A stretch of DNA of 14,070 nucleotides from an uncultured Eubacteriales bacterium (GTDB lineage Bacteria; Bacillota; Clostridia; Monoglobales; Monoglobaceae), in the NCBI GenBank assembly GCA_900545865.1, contig URAN01000072.1, positions 1 through 14,070 on the forward strand. The letters are read 5' to 3'. The first letter of the stretch is position 1. Each line of letters begins with the position of its first letter. The notes beneath the pieces were generated by a model. That model did not search any database and was not told the DNA's origin. It saw only the letters and a list, made by a program, of their open reading frames with translations. The position numbers were made by a program, and so were the translations under genes. This document shows positions 1 to 7,358 of this stretch, piece by piece.

Positions 1-200
1 TCGGCGGGTTTTGTTATATCATAGGTTATAATATACTTTCCGTCCTCTGTAATGCTAAGAAAATATCCCGCCTTTCTCGGAAGTTCGAGAATTTTATTTC
101 CGCTCGGAAGTTAGTGAAACTCCATATGCGCTTCTGTTTGCGGTGCATCGCTGCCGGATATGGCAAGCGCAATCGTTTTCTTTTCAATTTCTTCCTGCAA
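1..200 (-). pseudogene. Disrupted short reading frame with strong RBS, runs off window
   Basis: A TTG start (198-200) lies 9 nt after a strong ribosome binding site (minus-strand AAGGAGG, 210-216). The frame gives 29 residues beginning MQEEIEKKTIALAIS and stops at TAA (111-113). The same frame then stays open for about 36 more codons to the window edge, with a protein-like sequence containing LELPRKAGYFLSI. One C-to-T change (CAA to TAA) would explain the break. From memory, the first 15 residues resemble the N-terminus of PcfB/DUF3801-type proteins of clostridial conjugative elements, but the rest does not obviously continue that family, so this may be a junction between two genes. The product is not identified. 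A real 29-residue peptide is the alternative. Confidence 0.35.
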
Positions 201-232
201 TAAGCAACACCTCCTTGAAAATTTTAGGTACG

Positions 233-265
233 AAAAAAGGGCAGCCGATTTTTCGGTTGCCCTTT
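233..265 (-). terminator. Rho-independent terminator of the sigma/anti-sigma operon
   Basis: Positions 236-248 and 253-265 form a 13-bp stem around a 4-nt loop. Read on the minus strand there is one A-C mismatch, at 244/257, and the hairpin runs straight into six T (238-233). It sits 17 nt past the anti-sigma stop codon. Confidence 0.85.
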
Positions 266-281
266 ACTGCTTTAACTCAAA

Positions 282-1067
282 CTATTGATTCAAAATTTCT
301 TCAGCCATTTTGCTAAGTTCACCAGCCGAAAGTTTTCCGTCAATTTGCAAAAGCTGATAAAGCATCCCATCCTTCGTCCAAGTAACGCTCTGCACTTCGC
401 TTATTTTCACCTCCGGCGAGCCGTAACTGAATACCAATTCGCCGTTTTCTTCGGCTTTTTTATCATCATCGGTAAGCACATAATCCGCCGGAACACTTTT
501 GTTTGTGTAACTATGATAATAAATATCAACATTTCCTACGGTTTTGATTATTTCTCCGGTTATATTTTTCTCGGAATTAACCTTATCCTGTGCAAAAATC
601 ACTCTGTCGCCGTTTTTTTCATAATCAAACGATACTGACTTGAATTTTTCGATTGATTTACCGTTTTCGTCTGCAAGATTGTTTTTTACAATACTTCCGT
701 CTTTGAAGGTATAACCGTTTTCAAAACTTTCAATGAGAACAGGCTCGTAGCCTATATCCCCTGCAACCTGCTCTGCTGTCGGAAGTGATTTATAATCGGG
801 AGTAGATGACGAAGAACTAAACCAGGTTGATACAATTCCGCTTGCGGCAAAAACAGTTATGCCTAAAACAAGGGTTGCCGCTATTGCTATAAGAGATATT
901 TTCTTTTTTGATTTCATAGTATAAGACTTCCTTTCCGTATATGCGGAATCAAGTTTTGCATTGACATTTTGTTTGACAGCACGAATGTCGATGTCAAGCG
1001 GACTGCAAAAATCATTTTGCTCTTTATCAATATTCAATTTTTCAAACAGGTCATTTTTTCTATTCAT
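282..1067 (-). CDS. Probable anti-sigma factor, single-pass membrane protein with extracytoplasmic domain
   Basis: 261 residues. Residues 1-56 are charged and probably cytoplasmic. A single hydrophobic helix follows at about 57-78 (SLIAIAATLVLGITVFAASG), then a Ser-rich linker (84-88, five Ser) and an extracellular domain of about 170 residues with no motif I recognise. The start ATG overlaps the sigma gene's stop as ATGA, and a GGAGGA site lies inside the sigma gene, so the two are translationally coupled. Family knowledge: one-helix proteins encoded directly after an ECF sigma gene usually hold that sigma factor at the membrane and release it after a signal. The extracellular part resembles DUF4367/DUF4179-type sensor domains only in general character. 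The anti-sigma role is inferred from gene order and topology. No zinc-binding HxxxCxxC anti-sigma motif is visible. Confidence 0.72.
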   Translation of the reverse strand: MNRKNDLFEKLNIDKEQNDFCSPLDIDIRAVKQNVNAKLDSAYTERKSYTMKSKKKISLIAIAATLVLGITVFAASGIVSTWFSSSSSTPDYKSLPTAEQVAGDIGYEPVLIESFENGYTFKDGSIVKNNLADENGKSIEKFKSVSFDYEKNGDRVIFAQDKVNSEKNITGEIIKTVGNVDIYYHSYTNKSVPADYVLTDDDKKAEENGELVFSYGSPEVKISEVQSVTWTKDGMLYQLLQIDGKLSAGELSKMAEEILNQ

Positions 1068-1603
1068 AACATTTCCTCCGCATTTGATAAAATTATTTTC
1101 AGTTTGCGTTTTCCTCTTGAAAGTTTGGTTTTTATGGTAGATATGTTAATTCCGGTTGCTTTTGAAATATCTTTGAGTCTTTCTCCGAATTTATAATATC
1201 TCACAAATATTTCATTGTCCGGCTCTTCCAATCTCATAACGGCATCCCATAAAGCGCTGTTTTCCATATCTTGCTCAATAGTTGATTTTTGATCCGGAAC
1301 TTCAATATCATCGAGGTTTTCATAGTCTTTTTTCTTATTTAATCTCTTTAATGCAAAATTTCGGCAAACAGCGGCGAGATATGACCTTATTGTTCCTTTT
1401 GCCGGATCTATGTATTCTGCATTTTTCCAGAGCGTTACGAATACATCCGATACTATTTCCTCAATGTCCTCTTTCGGAAGTCTGTTCCCAACCATATTAT
1501 ACAAAACTGTGCTTAAATATGGAGTATAAACATCTATTGCTTTGTCTATTGAATTTCGTTCCTTGTTTTTAAGCTGCGTAAGCAACTTCAATTCATCTGC
1601 CAT
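1064..1603 (-). CDS. ECF-family RNA polymerase sigma factor
   Basis: 179 residues, the normal size for a two-domain ECF sigma factor. Region 2 lies at about 18-90 and includes the core-binding/-10 helix DIEEIVSDVFVTLWKN (46-61) and SYLAAVCRNFALKRL (74-88). Region 4 lies at about 117-172 with a helix-turn-helix, RLKDISKATGINISTIKTKL (142-161), followed by the basic stretch SRGKRKLK. It directs RNA polymerase to stress-type promoters and is probably held inactive by the membrane protein encoded immediately downstream (4-nt overlap). The ATG has only a weak ribosome binding site, but the frame is closed by a TAA 15 codons upstream with no better start between. Regulon unknown; its own upstream region carries an ECF-like -35, suggesting autoregulation. 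Confidence 0.9.
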   Translation of the reverse strand: MADELKLLTQLKNKERNSIDKAIDVYTPYLSTVLYNMVGNRLPKEDIEEIVSDVFVTLWKNAEYIDPAKGTIRSYLAAVCRNFALKRLNKKKDYENLDDIEVPDQKSTIEQDMENSALWDAVMRLEEPDNEIFVRYYKFGERLKDISKATGINISTIKTKLSRGKRKLKIILSNAEEML

Positions 1604-1655
1604 TTCAAACCAACTTTCTGTTGCAAAGTCAAAAGCTTTTAGTCTTTACACTCTT

Positions 1656-1687
1656 ATATATCCTCAAACTCACAAAAAAGTTTCACT
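1656..1687 (-). promoter_or_regulatory. Candidate autoregulated ECF-type promoter of the sigma operon
   Basis: The minus strand reads TGAAACTTTTTT from 1685, close to the TGAAAC -35 of many Firmicutes ECF promoters. About 16 nt further is GGATATATAAG, which lacks a clear CGT-type -10, so the match is partial. The start codon is about 55 nt downstream of the -10 region. Confidence 0.35.
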
Positions 1688-1727
1688 AACGAAAAATTTT
1701 TTGTTTGTATTTATTATGCAATAAATT

Positions 1728-1761
1728 TATAGAGAAAGCAACCGTTTGCGGCTGCTTTCTC
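1728..1761 (-). terminator. Terminator of the peptidase/SLH operon
   Basis: A 13-bp stem (1732-1744 with 1749-1761) closes a 4-nt loop. On the minus strand all pairs hold, with one G-U at 1741/1752. The following tract is TATAAATTTATT rather than a pure T run, so it is a moderate terminator. It begins 15 nt past the stop codon of the SLH remnant. Confidence 0.7.
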
Positions 1762-1776
1762 CCATTTGCACAAAGA

Positions 1777-2244
1777 TTATTTCACCCAAGTTTCGGAATT
1801 ATCGTGTGTGTTTGCAAGGTGTGTGTTTGCCGATTCGCATATTGAATAAAATGCCCAATGCGAATTGTTTTTAAGGTCGGTAAATTTATTTAATGACGAA
1901 AGATTTTTATTGATATACCCCTCGTCAGCAATTCTGCCGGTTGCCTTGTTTACGACGGTTACGACTTCCGCACGGGTGATGGCATTGTCACCCTTAAATG
2001 TTCCGTCAGCGTATCCGTTGAGCCAGCCGACATTTTTAGCGTATGCAATGTCGCTATATGCCCAATAGTTGCTTGCAACATCGATGTATTTTACGGTGTA
2101 GCTGCCTTTTTTAACCTCATTAAACAGAGAATTAAATCTGACCGTCATAGCCACAAATTCCGCACGGCTAACATTTTCATCCGGTCTGAATGTGTTGTCC
2201 GAATAACCTTTAATACTTAATATAATTGTTAAAATCTTTTTCAT
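1777..2244 (-). CDS. SLH-domain protein remnant with in-frame 5' deletion
   Basis: 155 residues. The first ten, MKKILTIILS, look like the beginning of a signal peptide, but residue 11 is already the second half of an SLH repeat (IKGYSDNTFRPDENVSRAEF). The rest of the signal peptide and the first half of SLH repeat 1 are missing. A complete SLH repeat follows at about 53-100 (YIDVASNYWAYSDIAYAKNV, then GYADGTFKGDNAITRAEV), and a third partial one at 121-138 (FTDLKNNSHWAFYSICESA). SLH domains bind secondary cell-wall polymers. The ribosome binding site AAGGGAGGT is strong, so it is probably translated, but export is doubtful because the hydrophobic core is only about seven residues long. It is the last gene of the peptidase operon, 17 nt after its neighbour. 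A 15-nt duplication lies near the C-terminus. It could be a decayed gene or a small cytoplasmic product. Confidence 0.75.
   Translation of the reverse strand: MKKILTIILSIKGYSDNTFRPDENVSRAEFVAMTVRFNSLFNEVKKGSYTVKYIDVASNYWAYSDIAYAKNVGWLNGYADGTFKGDNAITRAEVVTVVNKATGRIADEGYINKNLSSLNKFTDLKNNSHWAFYSICESANTHLANTHDNSETWVK
1799..1827. repeat. Short tandem duplication inside the SLH remnant
   Basis: On the minus strand GCAAACACACAC occurs twice, 15 nt apart and in frame, encoding ANTH-L-ANTH near the C-terminus. It looks like a replication-slippage duplication. Confidence 0.7.
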
Positions 2245-2261
2245 AATTAGGTTGACCTCCC

Positions 2262-3287
2262 TTATTTAACAACATATCTGAAATCCACAAAACAGTACGG
2301 AAGCATATACTGATACGGTGTTCCGTCTTGTGATATTCGGGGAATGTTTTGGCAAACATTCAAGCCGCCGCGCCCATACGGAATTGCATTAGGACGGTTC
2401 AACAATAACTCCGAGCGAATATCATCAATATATCGTTTTGCAAGTTCCCAGCTTGAAACACCGTGCGGTGTAGGGTCAACCCTTTCGTGACGGAAATTCT
2501 CATATGGCATAACCGCAATAACCCTGCCTGCATCATCAACAAGAATATACTTGTGCGCACCGATCGGATAGTAATATTCGTTAATTTCTGTATGAGCAAA
2601 ATCCGTATTGTCAAAATCATACGCCGTACCTATCCCAACATCTTCACCATCGCCGTAATAACTTTTCGGATCATACCTATTTTCGCCGCTTACATCTATG
2701 GGCGGACTGATTACAACATTATATCTGCCTGCCGGGAAGTACTCGCCGCCGACAGCGTATTGTCTTACCTCTAAGTTTCCAAGAGGATTCAAATATACTC
2801 GTCTGTCCCAATTCTGTGAAACATAATAGTTTTTTATTCTAATCAACATTCCGACGGGAATATAGGCGGTATCATTTGCTAAAATAACAGGGTGAGTTGT
2901 TGAGCGTATATTTTCTATCCCCATAATTTCGTACTCTAAGTCCTTATCAAACGCAACGCCGTTTTGACCTACATTCATTTCCGCCGTCACCCATATATCA
3001 GGGTTGGCTTTGAATAACACGCTTATTTTTCCGTTATCATATGAAATATCATCGTTTGAAACACCGCAGATATTCATAAGTTCACGAAGCGGAAGATAAA
3101 GCTCGCTGTCCGATATAAAAGGCTTGTTTTGCAGAGTGTTTTCCGCTCCGTCATAAAAAACCTTTACCCATACATTATCATCTGTGTCTTCTGCCAAAAC
3201 GCCTATACCGAAAGCGGAAAACACCATAATCAACAACATAAAAACAGATACTAATTTCATAAATCCGATATTATGTACTTTTTTCAT
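2262..3287 (-). CDS. Secreted protein with copper-amine-oxidase-like stalk domain
   Basis: 341 residues. A signal peptide covers about 1-32: basic MKKVHNIGFMK, a hydrophobic core, then probable cleavage after GVLA. Residues 40-168 look like one or two copies of the stalk domain named after the N-terminus of copper amine oxidases (PF07833), with LYLPLRELMNICGV at 63-76 and TAYIPVGMLI at 140-149. This domain is a structural module in Clostridia and does not imply oxidase activity. The C-terminal half has no recognised catalytic motif. It contains EYFPAGRYNVVIS (182-194), similar in shape to the PAGxY motif of small secreted repeat domains, and many Tyr residues. The ribosome binding site AGAGGT is reasonable. 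The gene lies 20 nt after the SLH gene and 17 nt before the SLH remnant, so it belongs to the same operon. Likely exported surface protein of unknown function. Confidence 0.75.
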   Translation of the reverse strand: MKKVHNIGFMKLVSVFMLLIMVFSAFGIGVLAEDTDDNVWVKVFYDGAENTLQNKPFISDSELYLPLRELMNICGVSNDDISYDNGKISVLFKANPDIWVTAEMNVGQNGVAFDKDLEYEIMGIENIRSTTHPVILANDTAYIPVGMLIRIKNYYVSQNWDRRVYLNPLGNLEVRQYAVGGEYFPAGRYNVVISPPIDVSGENRYDPKSYYGDGEDVGIGTAYDFDNTDFAHTEINEYYYPIGAHKYILVDDAGRVIAVMPYENFRHERVDPTPHGVSSWELAKRYIDDIRSELLLNRPNAIPYGRGGLNVCQNIPRISQDGTPYQYMLPYCFVDFRYVVK

Positions 3288-3307
3288 TTTAATTCAAACC
3301 TCTTTTC

Positions 3308-4513
3308 TTAATTTTTCTTTCCTGTCAGTTTATATCTGAATGTCACATAGTCCATGCCGTTTATTCCGTCCGCAACAGCAAATTCTGCTGCGTTCTCTCC
3401 AAATCCCGTTTGTATCATAAACGGTACATCAAGTGCGTTATACATAAGCGTAAATACTATATAGCGTGGGCAATACAAATCTAAAGCGAGGTCAATATCC
3501 TTTATTAAGTCTAACTCTCTTGCAGTTTCGATATACCCGTAAGGATATCCGCCGAGCGATTCCGCCCGCGGCGCATATCCCATAGCCGTAACGAGCATTT
3601 TTACGGTTTCGGCATATGTTGCCTCACGGTCGGGCGAAAAGTTCCCGTCATCATTACCCGCAACGATTTTTGCGGTTGCCAATGCGTTTATATAGCCGTA
3701 TGCCCAATGCGATGAGTCAACATCGGAAAACATCTGTGTATTATAGCTGTCAGAGGATATTCTCAATGCCTTGCACAAAACTTTTGCCATTTCCGCTCTT
3801 GTGATGTTTTTATACGGTGTAAAATCACCGTTTGCATCGCCCTCTAATAATCCGTATTTGGTAAGTTCATCCAGATATTCCTGCCACTCCGGCGACTCAT
3901 ATACCAATACATCTGACGGAGTTTCAATCCGTTGTAATTCATTGGAATCGATTTTTCCCCGTGTGAATATTACTTCGCCGGGTGAAGCGCCATCGTATTT
4001 GATTAACGTCCGCATTTCCGAAGTCCAAAGTAAAAATGAAGCGTTTCCCGACTTTGTTTTCGACTGAACTGTAAAGTAATATTTTTTATCAGAGCTTAAC
4101 CCGGTAATGCAAACCGTTGTTTTAAGCGGTAGATTCTCAACAGTTCCGACAGCCGTTTTTATCGTCTTTCCGTTATTGTCCACGGTTTCGTACAGAGTTA
4201 AATCACAGGTATCCTCCGCCGTTCCGCCGTCTATCATATCAAATTTCAGATTTGCGGTTTTGTCCTTTTCAACCGTGAATGTTTCCATAGCCATTGGCTC
4301 TTTTCCCTTTGCATAATCCGGAATGGCTATATTGATTCGTTTTGCATTTTCACTTTCCGCAGAATAGTTTTTTTCGGCGGTAATTGTAACTCCCCTGTCA
4401 ATACCGGTTATCACAACGGATTTTGCCGTTCCATTATCCGCACTCGCTCCAATGCCCGGCAGGAGCATACACCCTGCCAATACTACCGCCATAACCTTGT
4501 TTAATTTTCTCAT
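3308..4513 (-). CDS. Exported SLH-domain cell-wall protein
   Basis: 401 residues from the start chosen here (MRKLNK). An in-frame ATG three codons upstream (4522) lies directly against the ribosome binding site AGGAAAGG, leaving too little spacing, while the ATG at 4513 sits 8 nt after AAAGGA. The signal peptide ends near GIGASA. An LAGC at residues 12-15 also resembles a lipobox, but the stretch before it is short. Residues about 30-205 form an unrecognised beta-rich region. SLH repeats follow: one around 210-252 (YGLLEGDANGDFTPYKNITR), a clear second at 261-314 (FSDVDSSHWAYGYINALATA), and a degenerate third. Such repeats anchor proteins to secondary cell-wall polymers. It starts 16 nt after the M28 stop codon and is probably translationally coupled to it. 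Function beyond cell-wall attachment is unknown. Confidence 0.85.
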   Translation of the reverse strand: MRKLNKVMAVVLAGCMLLPGIGASADNGTAKSVVITGIDRGVTITAEKNYSAESENAKRINIAIPDYAKGKEPMAMETFTVEKDKTANLKFDMIDGGTAEDTCDLTLYETVDNNGKTIKTAVGTVENLPLKTTVCITGLSSDKKYYFTVQSKTKSGNASFLLWTSEMRTLIKYDGASPGEVIFTRGKIDSNELQRIETPSDVLVYESPEWQEYLDELTKYGLLEGDANGDFTPYKNITRAEMAKVLCKALRISSDSYNTQMFSDVDSSHWAYGYINALATAKIVAGNDDGNFSPDREATYAETVKMLVTAMGYAPRAESLGGYPYGYIETARELDLIKDIDLALDLYCPRYIVFTLMYNALDVPFMIQTGFGENAAEFAVADGINGMDYVTFRYKLTGKKN

Positions 4514-4529
4514 AATAATCATCCTTTCC

Positions 4530-7052
4530 TTATTTTATATTTGTCCTTAAGTTTTCCCGAATTTGAACAAGCTCGGGAAAATCATAGAAAAATCTTATTT
4601 TTTGTTCCGCTATACTGTTGCCGAGAGGTTTATCCTCCGTAACGAACGCTACAAAGCTGCTCTGCAAATCAATCTCTCTCGATTGCGCCGCTTCGATGCT
4701 CACAAACTCATCGGGTCTCTCTGTGTATAAATCCTTGCTTTCCCAATCCGTATCCGCATATATATTCTTGTAAAATTTTTCGACAAACTTATATAAAAAT
4801 CCGTCCTTATTTAAGTTCCAAGTGTTTTCTTCAAATGCTGTCGGATTTTCCGGCTTGACCGCATTTTCGTCATATACTTTTCCTGCTTTTCCGTATCCGA
4901 TTATCTCGCGGATCTTTACTCCGGCGATGCTTTTTAACAATCCCTTTTCAGTAAAGCAGTCACCCTGTTCATTTAAAAGGTCAAGATAGTCAACATATAA
5001 TTTCGTGCCGAGGACAGGGTCTGAATAAATATTAAATGTCTGTCCCTCCTCTATGCGCCGTGCCGCTCTTGTAACTGCCGGTTGCAGCTTTTCGGGTAAA
5101 TACTTAAATTCCTCCGGGACTTCTCCGTCCAATAACACTTCCATTGCATAGGCGCCGTCCTCAGTATATTTCTGAATTGTTGAGCCGCCTATTCCGTCTG
5201 CGGAAAGTATAAGATAATCAATACCTCCAAGTTCCGAAAGATACGGCTTTAGCCTGTCCCAACATTTTTTCGCTTTATCGGACGCCGCCTCTCCCGTCGG
5301 TTTGGGTTTCTTTTCGTTTACCTTGATTTTTCCGTTCTTTTTTGTTACGGAATATGTTATATGCGGTTCGGAATCATCAAGCTTAATAAGCTCGCCGTTC
5401 TTAATCGCATACGCTTCTTCGTCGGTATCACGATAACCCGTGACGTTCAGAGAAGCCTCATTTGTTTTTTCATCGTAATGCAAATTATAACAAACGCCAT
5501 AGAGCGTATTATAGAAATAGTTTGTCCATCCGTTTCCCTTATTCAGATTTTCGGTTAAATTCCTTTTAAGCACAGCCTTTATATCCTCATATTCTTCACC
5601 GCTGATGTCAATATAAGGATTTCCGGCAAAATCAGCTCCGAGCTGACCCCGATAGACCATTTTAAGCGGCTTGTCATAGTCAAAAAGCTTTATATTGACA
5701 ATATATTTGGGGTCATTATCGTCCGACGGAATCTGCGCCAGCTTTACGCCAAGGCGTTTTGACACGGAGTCAATCTTGTCTGCTGTCGGTATAACGGTTT
5801 CAGCGGTAATGTCGATTGTCTTATCGCTCGAAATCGGATTTCTCTCTGCCTTATATGACCCGGAAAGATTGCTCATAACGGTTGACGCTATAAAATATCC
5901 GCTGTCCGCCGCTGCTTTAAGCCGATCGGGATTTATGTTATCGGCAATATCGTTTTCACAATGATATTCACCGGTTATCGTCTCGTGTGTAAAGGTTAAG
6001 TTAGGTATCACAAGCGGCGAAAATGACATATGGTCACTCATTCCGAACATATGTCTGCGAAATGCAACTTCGTCAAAATCGGGACACGCCTTTAATATAT
6101 CGGTCAAATAATTTGTTTTATCTTCGGCGGTATATACACCGAATTCTTTTGCCTTTGCCGCACCGAGCATATCAAAGTTTATCATTCCGACAATATTTTC
6201 CTGTTCGTCTTTGAGTGTTTTTACATATGCCTTTGAGCCGTTTAACCCTGTTTCCTCGGCATCAAATGCAACAAATCTGATTTCCGTATCGGACGGCAGA
6301 TTTTTAAGAACCCTCGCAAGCTCTAAAAGCACGGAAAGTCCCGAACCGTTGTCGTTTGCGGCAGGAAAACCTTTTTCGCCGTCATAGTGTGCGCCGATAA
6401 TTAAAATATCTCCGTTGGGTGTTAAATCAGCAGGCTTAACGGCAACTATATTTGTTCCGTTTACCGTTTTTGTTGTTTCATTCGAGAAGTCCATATAGTC
6501 AAATTCAAAGCTCTGTTTTTGAGGTTCATAGCCGTATTCCGTCAGCTTGTCTGTCACATAATTCATTGCGTCCAAGTGTGTGACGTCATCTACCGAACGG
6601 GGATACCCTGATATTTCTCTGACCGTTTTCATCATATTATCCGCCGAGGTTTCCGTTTTGTCCGCAAATGAATATCCCGAATCTGTTTTTGTTATGTATT
6701 TGTCGGGGAATATATCATTCGCAAACGAATCCGCAACATATGTCTTGTCATCAATTAACAAGGGGGCATCTTTGAGCGTTGATGACTTTCCGTCAACATC
6801 GTACAGCCTTTCGTTTATTCTGATTCTGACCGTATGCTTGCCGTTTTTTAGTGTAACGGTATTGTCACCGCCGTTCCAATCGACCGTGTATCCGTTGTTT
6901 TCAGCCGCATATCTCAGAGGGAGCAGCTCGGCTTGTGCCTCATTTATTCTAATATCTTCTTTTGTAATCGTAAAATCCTGTGCGCTTACGCCTATTGCCG
7001 ATACAAGCAATGTTCCGGCAAATACCGCAACCGCACCTCTCTTTAGTTTCAC
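4530..7052 (-). CDS. Secreted M28-family zinc metallopeptidase with N-terminal stalk domain
   Basis: 840 residues from GTG 7052; ATG 7064 (844 residues, used for the numbering here) is the alternative but abuts the ribosome binding site. A signal peptide ends near GVSA (28). Residues 33-118 resemble a copper-amine-oxidase-like stalk domain (LLPLRYAAENNGYTVDW). The M28 peptidase domain spans about 140-400, with the expected metal and catalytic residues: His226 and Asp228 in GAHYDG, Asp238 in AANDNGSG, Glu270/Glu271 in FDAEETGLNGS, Asp298 in NFDMLG and His368 in EYHCENDI. The family comprises zinc aminopeptidases and related enzymes that remove N-terminal residues from peptides. Residues 400-844 form a long C-terminal region I do not recognise, about as large as the rest. 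First gene of a four-gene exported-protein operon; its promoter carries LytTR-like repeats. Substrate unknown. Confidence 0.9.
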   Translation of the reverse strand: MKLKRGAVAVFAGTLLVSAIGVSAQDFTITKEDIRINEAQAELLPLRYAAENNGYTVDWNGGDNTVTLKNGKHTVRIRINERLYDVDGKSSTLKDAPLLIDDKTYVADSFANDIFPDKYITKTDSGYSFADKTETSADNMMKTVREISGYPRSVDDVTHLDAMNYVTDKLTEYGYEPQKQSFEFDYMDFSNETTKTVNGTNIVAVKPADLTPNGDILIIGAHYDGEKGFPAANDNGSGLSVLLELARVLKNLPSDTEIRFVAFDAEETGLNGSKAYVKTLKDEQENIVGMINFDMLGAAKAKEFGVYTAEDKTNYLTDILKACPDFDEVAFRRHMFGMSDHMSFSPLVIPNLTFTHETITGEYHCENDIADNINPDRLKAAADSGYFIASTVMSNLSGSYKAERNPISSDKTIDITAETVIPTADKIDSVSKRLGVKLAQIPSDDNDPKYIVNIKLFDYDKPLKMVYRGQLGADFAGNPYIDISGEEYEDIKAVLKRNLTENLNKGNGWTNYFYNTLYGVCYNLHYDEKTNEASLNVTGYRDTDEEAYAIKNGELIKLDDSEPHITYSVTKKNGKIKVNEKKPKPTGEAASDKAKKCWDRLKPYLSELGGIDYLILSADGIGGSTIQKYTEDGAYAMEVLLDGEVPEEFKYLPEKLQPAVTRAARRIEEGQTFNIYSDPVLGTKLYVDYLDLLNEQGDCFTEKGLLKSIAGVKIREIIGYGKAGKVYDENAVKPENPTAFEENTWNLNKDGFLYKFVEKFYKNIYADTDWESKDLYTERPDEFVSIEAAQSREIDLQSSFVAFVTEDKPLGNSIAEQKIRFFYDFPELVQIRENLRTNIK

Positions 7053-7092
7053 TGTAATAATCATCCTTTCCTAAGTGTAGTGTTACATTATA

Positions 7093-7121
7093 ATTATATC
7101 AAAGACGCTAAACGCCCGCAA
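7093..7121 (-). promoter_or_regulatory. Main sigma-A promoter of the peptidase/SLH operon
   Basis: On the minus strand, -35 TTGCGG (7121-7116) is separated by 17 nt from a perfect -10 TATAAT (7098-7093). The -10 is preceded by TGA, an extended -10. Transcription would start near 7086, about 20-35 nt before the M28 start codon. A pair of 9-nt direct repeats ends 10 bp upstream of the -35. Confidence 0.75.
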
Positions 7122-7131
7122 TAATTCCGCC

Positions 7132-7160
7132 GGCACGAAATACGATATACAGGCACGAAA
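7132..7160 (-). promoter_or_regulatory. Candidate LytTR-regulator binding site (site A)
   Basis: GGCACGAAA occurs as two perfect 9-nt copies at 7132-7140 and 7152-7160, a period of 20 nt (TTTCGTGCC on the minus strand). LytTR-domain regulators typically bind two 9-bp direct repeats separated by 11-13 bp just upstream of a -35, which is the geometry here: about -47 to -75 from the predicted start. Inferred target of one or more regulators from the neighbouring operon. Confidence 0.6.
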
Positions 7161-7190
7161 AACATTTTTTTGCGTCTATGCTCTCAAATT

Positions 7191-7219
7191 ATTGTATCAC
7201 AAAAAATGTTGCTTTTCGC
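7191..7219 (-). promoter_or_regulatory. Weaker alternative promoter upstream of M28
   Basis: The minus strand carries TGATACAAT (-10 TACAAT at 7196-7191 with an extended TGA). The -35 region at 17-nt spacing, GCGAAA (7219-7214), is poor. If used, the transcript would run through site A, so a regulator bound there could block it. Confidence 0.3.
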
Positions 7220-7263
7220 CATGACTTCGTAAACAACCTTCTAAATGACGAAATCAGCACGAT

Positions 7264-7358
7264 AAAAGAAAAAGCAATGCATCAATCAATAACTTAAAAT
7301 TAAAAACCATATGTAATACGCATAAGTATTTAATTTTTTTGATTGATAGCATTACTTT
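7264..7358 (-). terminator. Large imperfect hairpin with T-rich tail after the kinase operon
   Basis: Arm 7271-7289 pairs with 7339-7358, giving 18 pairs with one mismatch (7275/7354) and a bulged base at 7348. The stem continues after an internal loop with 7296-7304 against 7329-7337. On the minus strand the stem runs into TTTTTCTTTT (7273-7264). It lies about 110 nt past the last kinase gene and would end its transcript before the M28 promoter. Confidence 0.6.

Noticed and set aside
106..120. TTAGTGAAAC on the plus strand as a second ECF -35
   Set aside because: It points away from any plus-strand gene and lacks the T run seen in the minus-strand element near 1680; probably chance.
975..1000. 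Single GCACGAA in the anti-sigma gene as a LytTR site
   Set aside because: No second copy 20 nt away on either side, and it is within coding sequence.
6580..7074. 164-residue plus-strand frame opposite the M28 gene start
   Set aside because: It is an antisense shadow of a gene with clear catalytic motifs; its composition is Ser/Leu/Val-rich low complexity with no ribosome binding site.
7254..7352. 32-codon frame starting MLSIKKIKYLCVLHM inside the structured region
   Set aside because: No ribosome binding site, and it runs through the terminator hairpin, whose pairing explains the sequence better.
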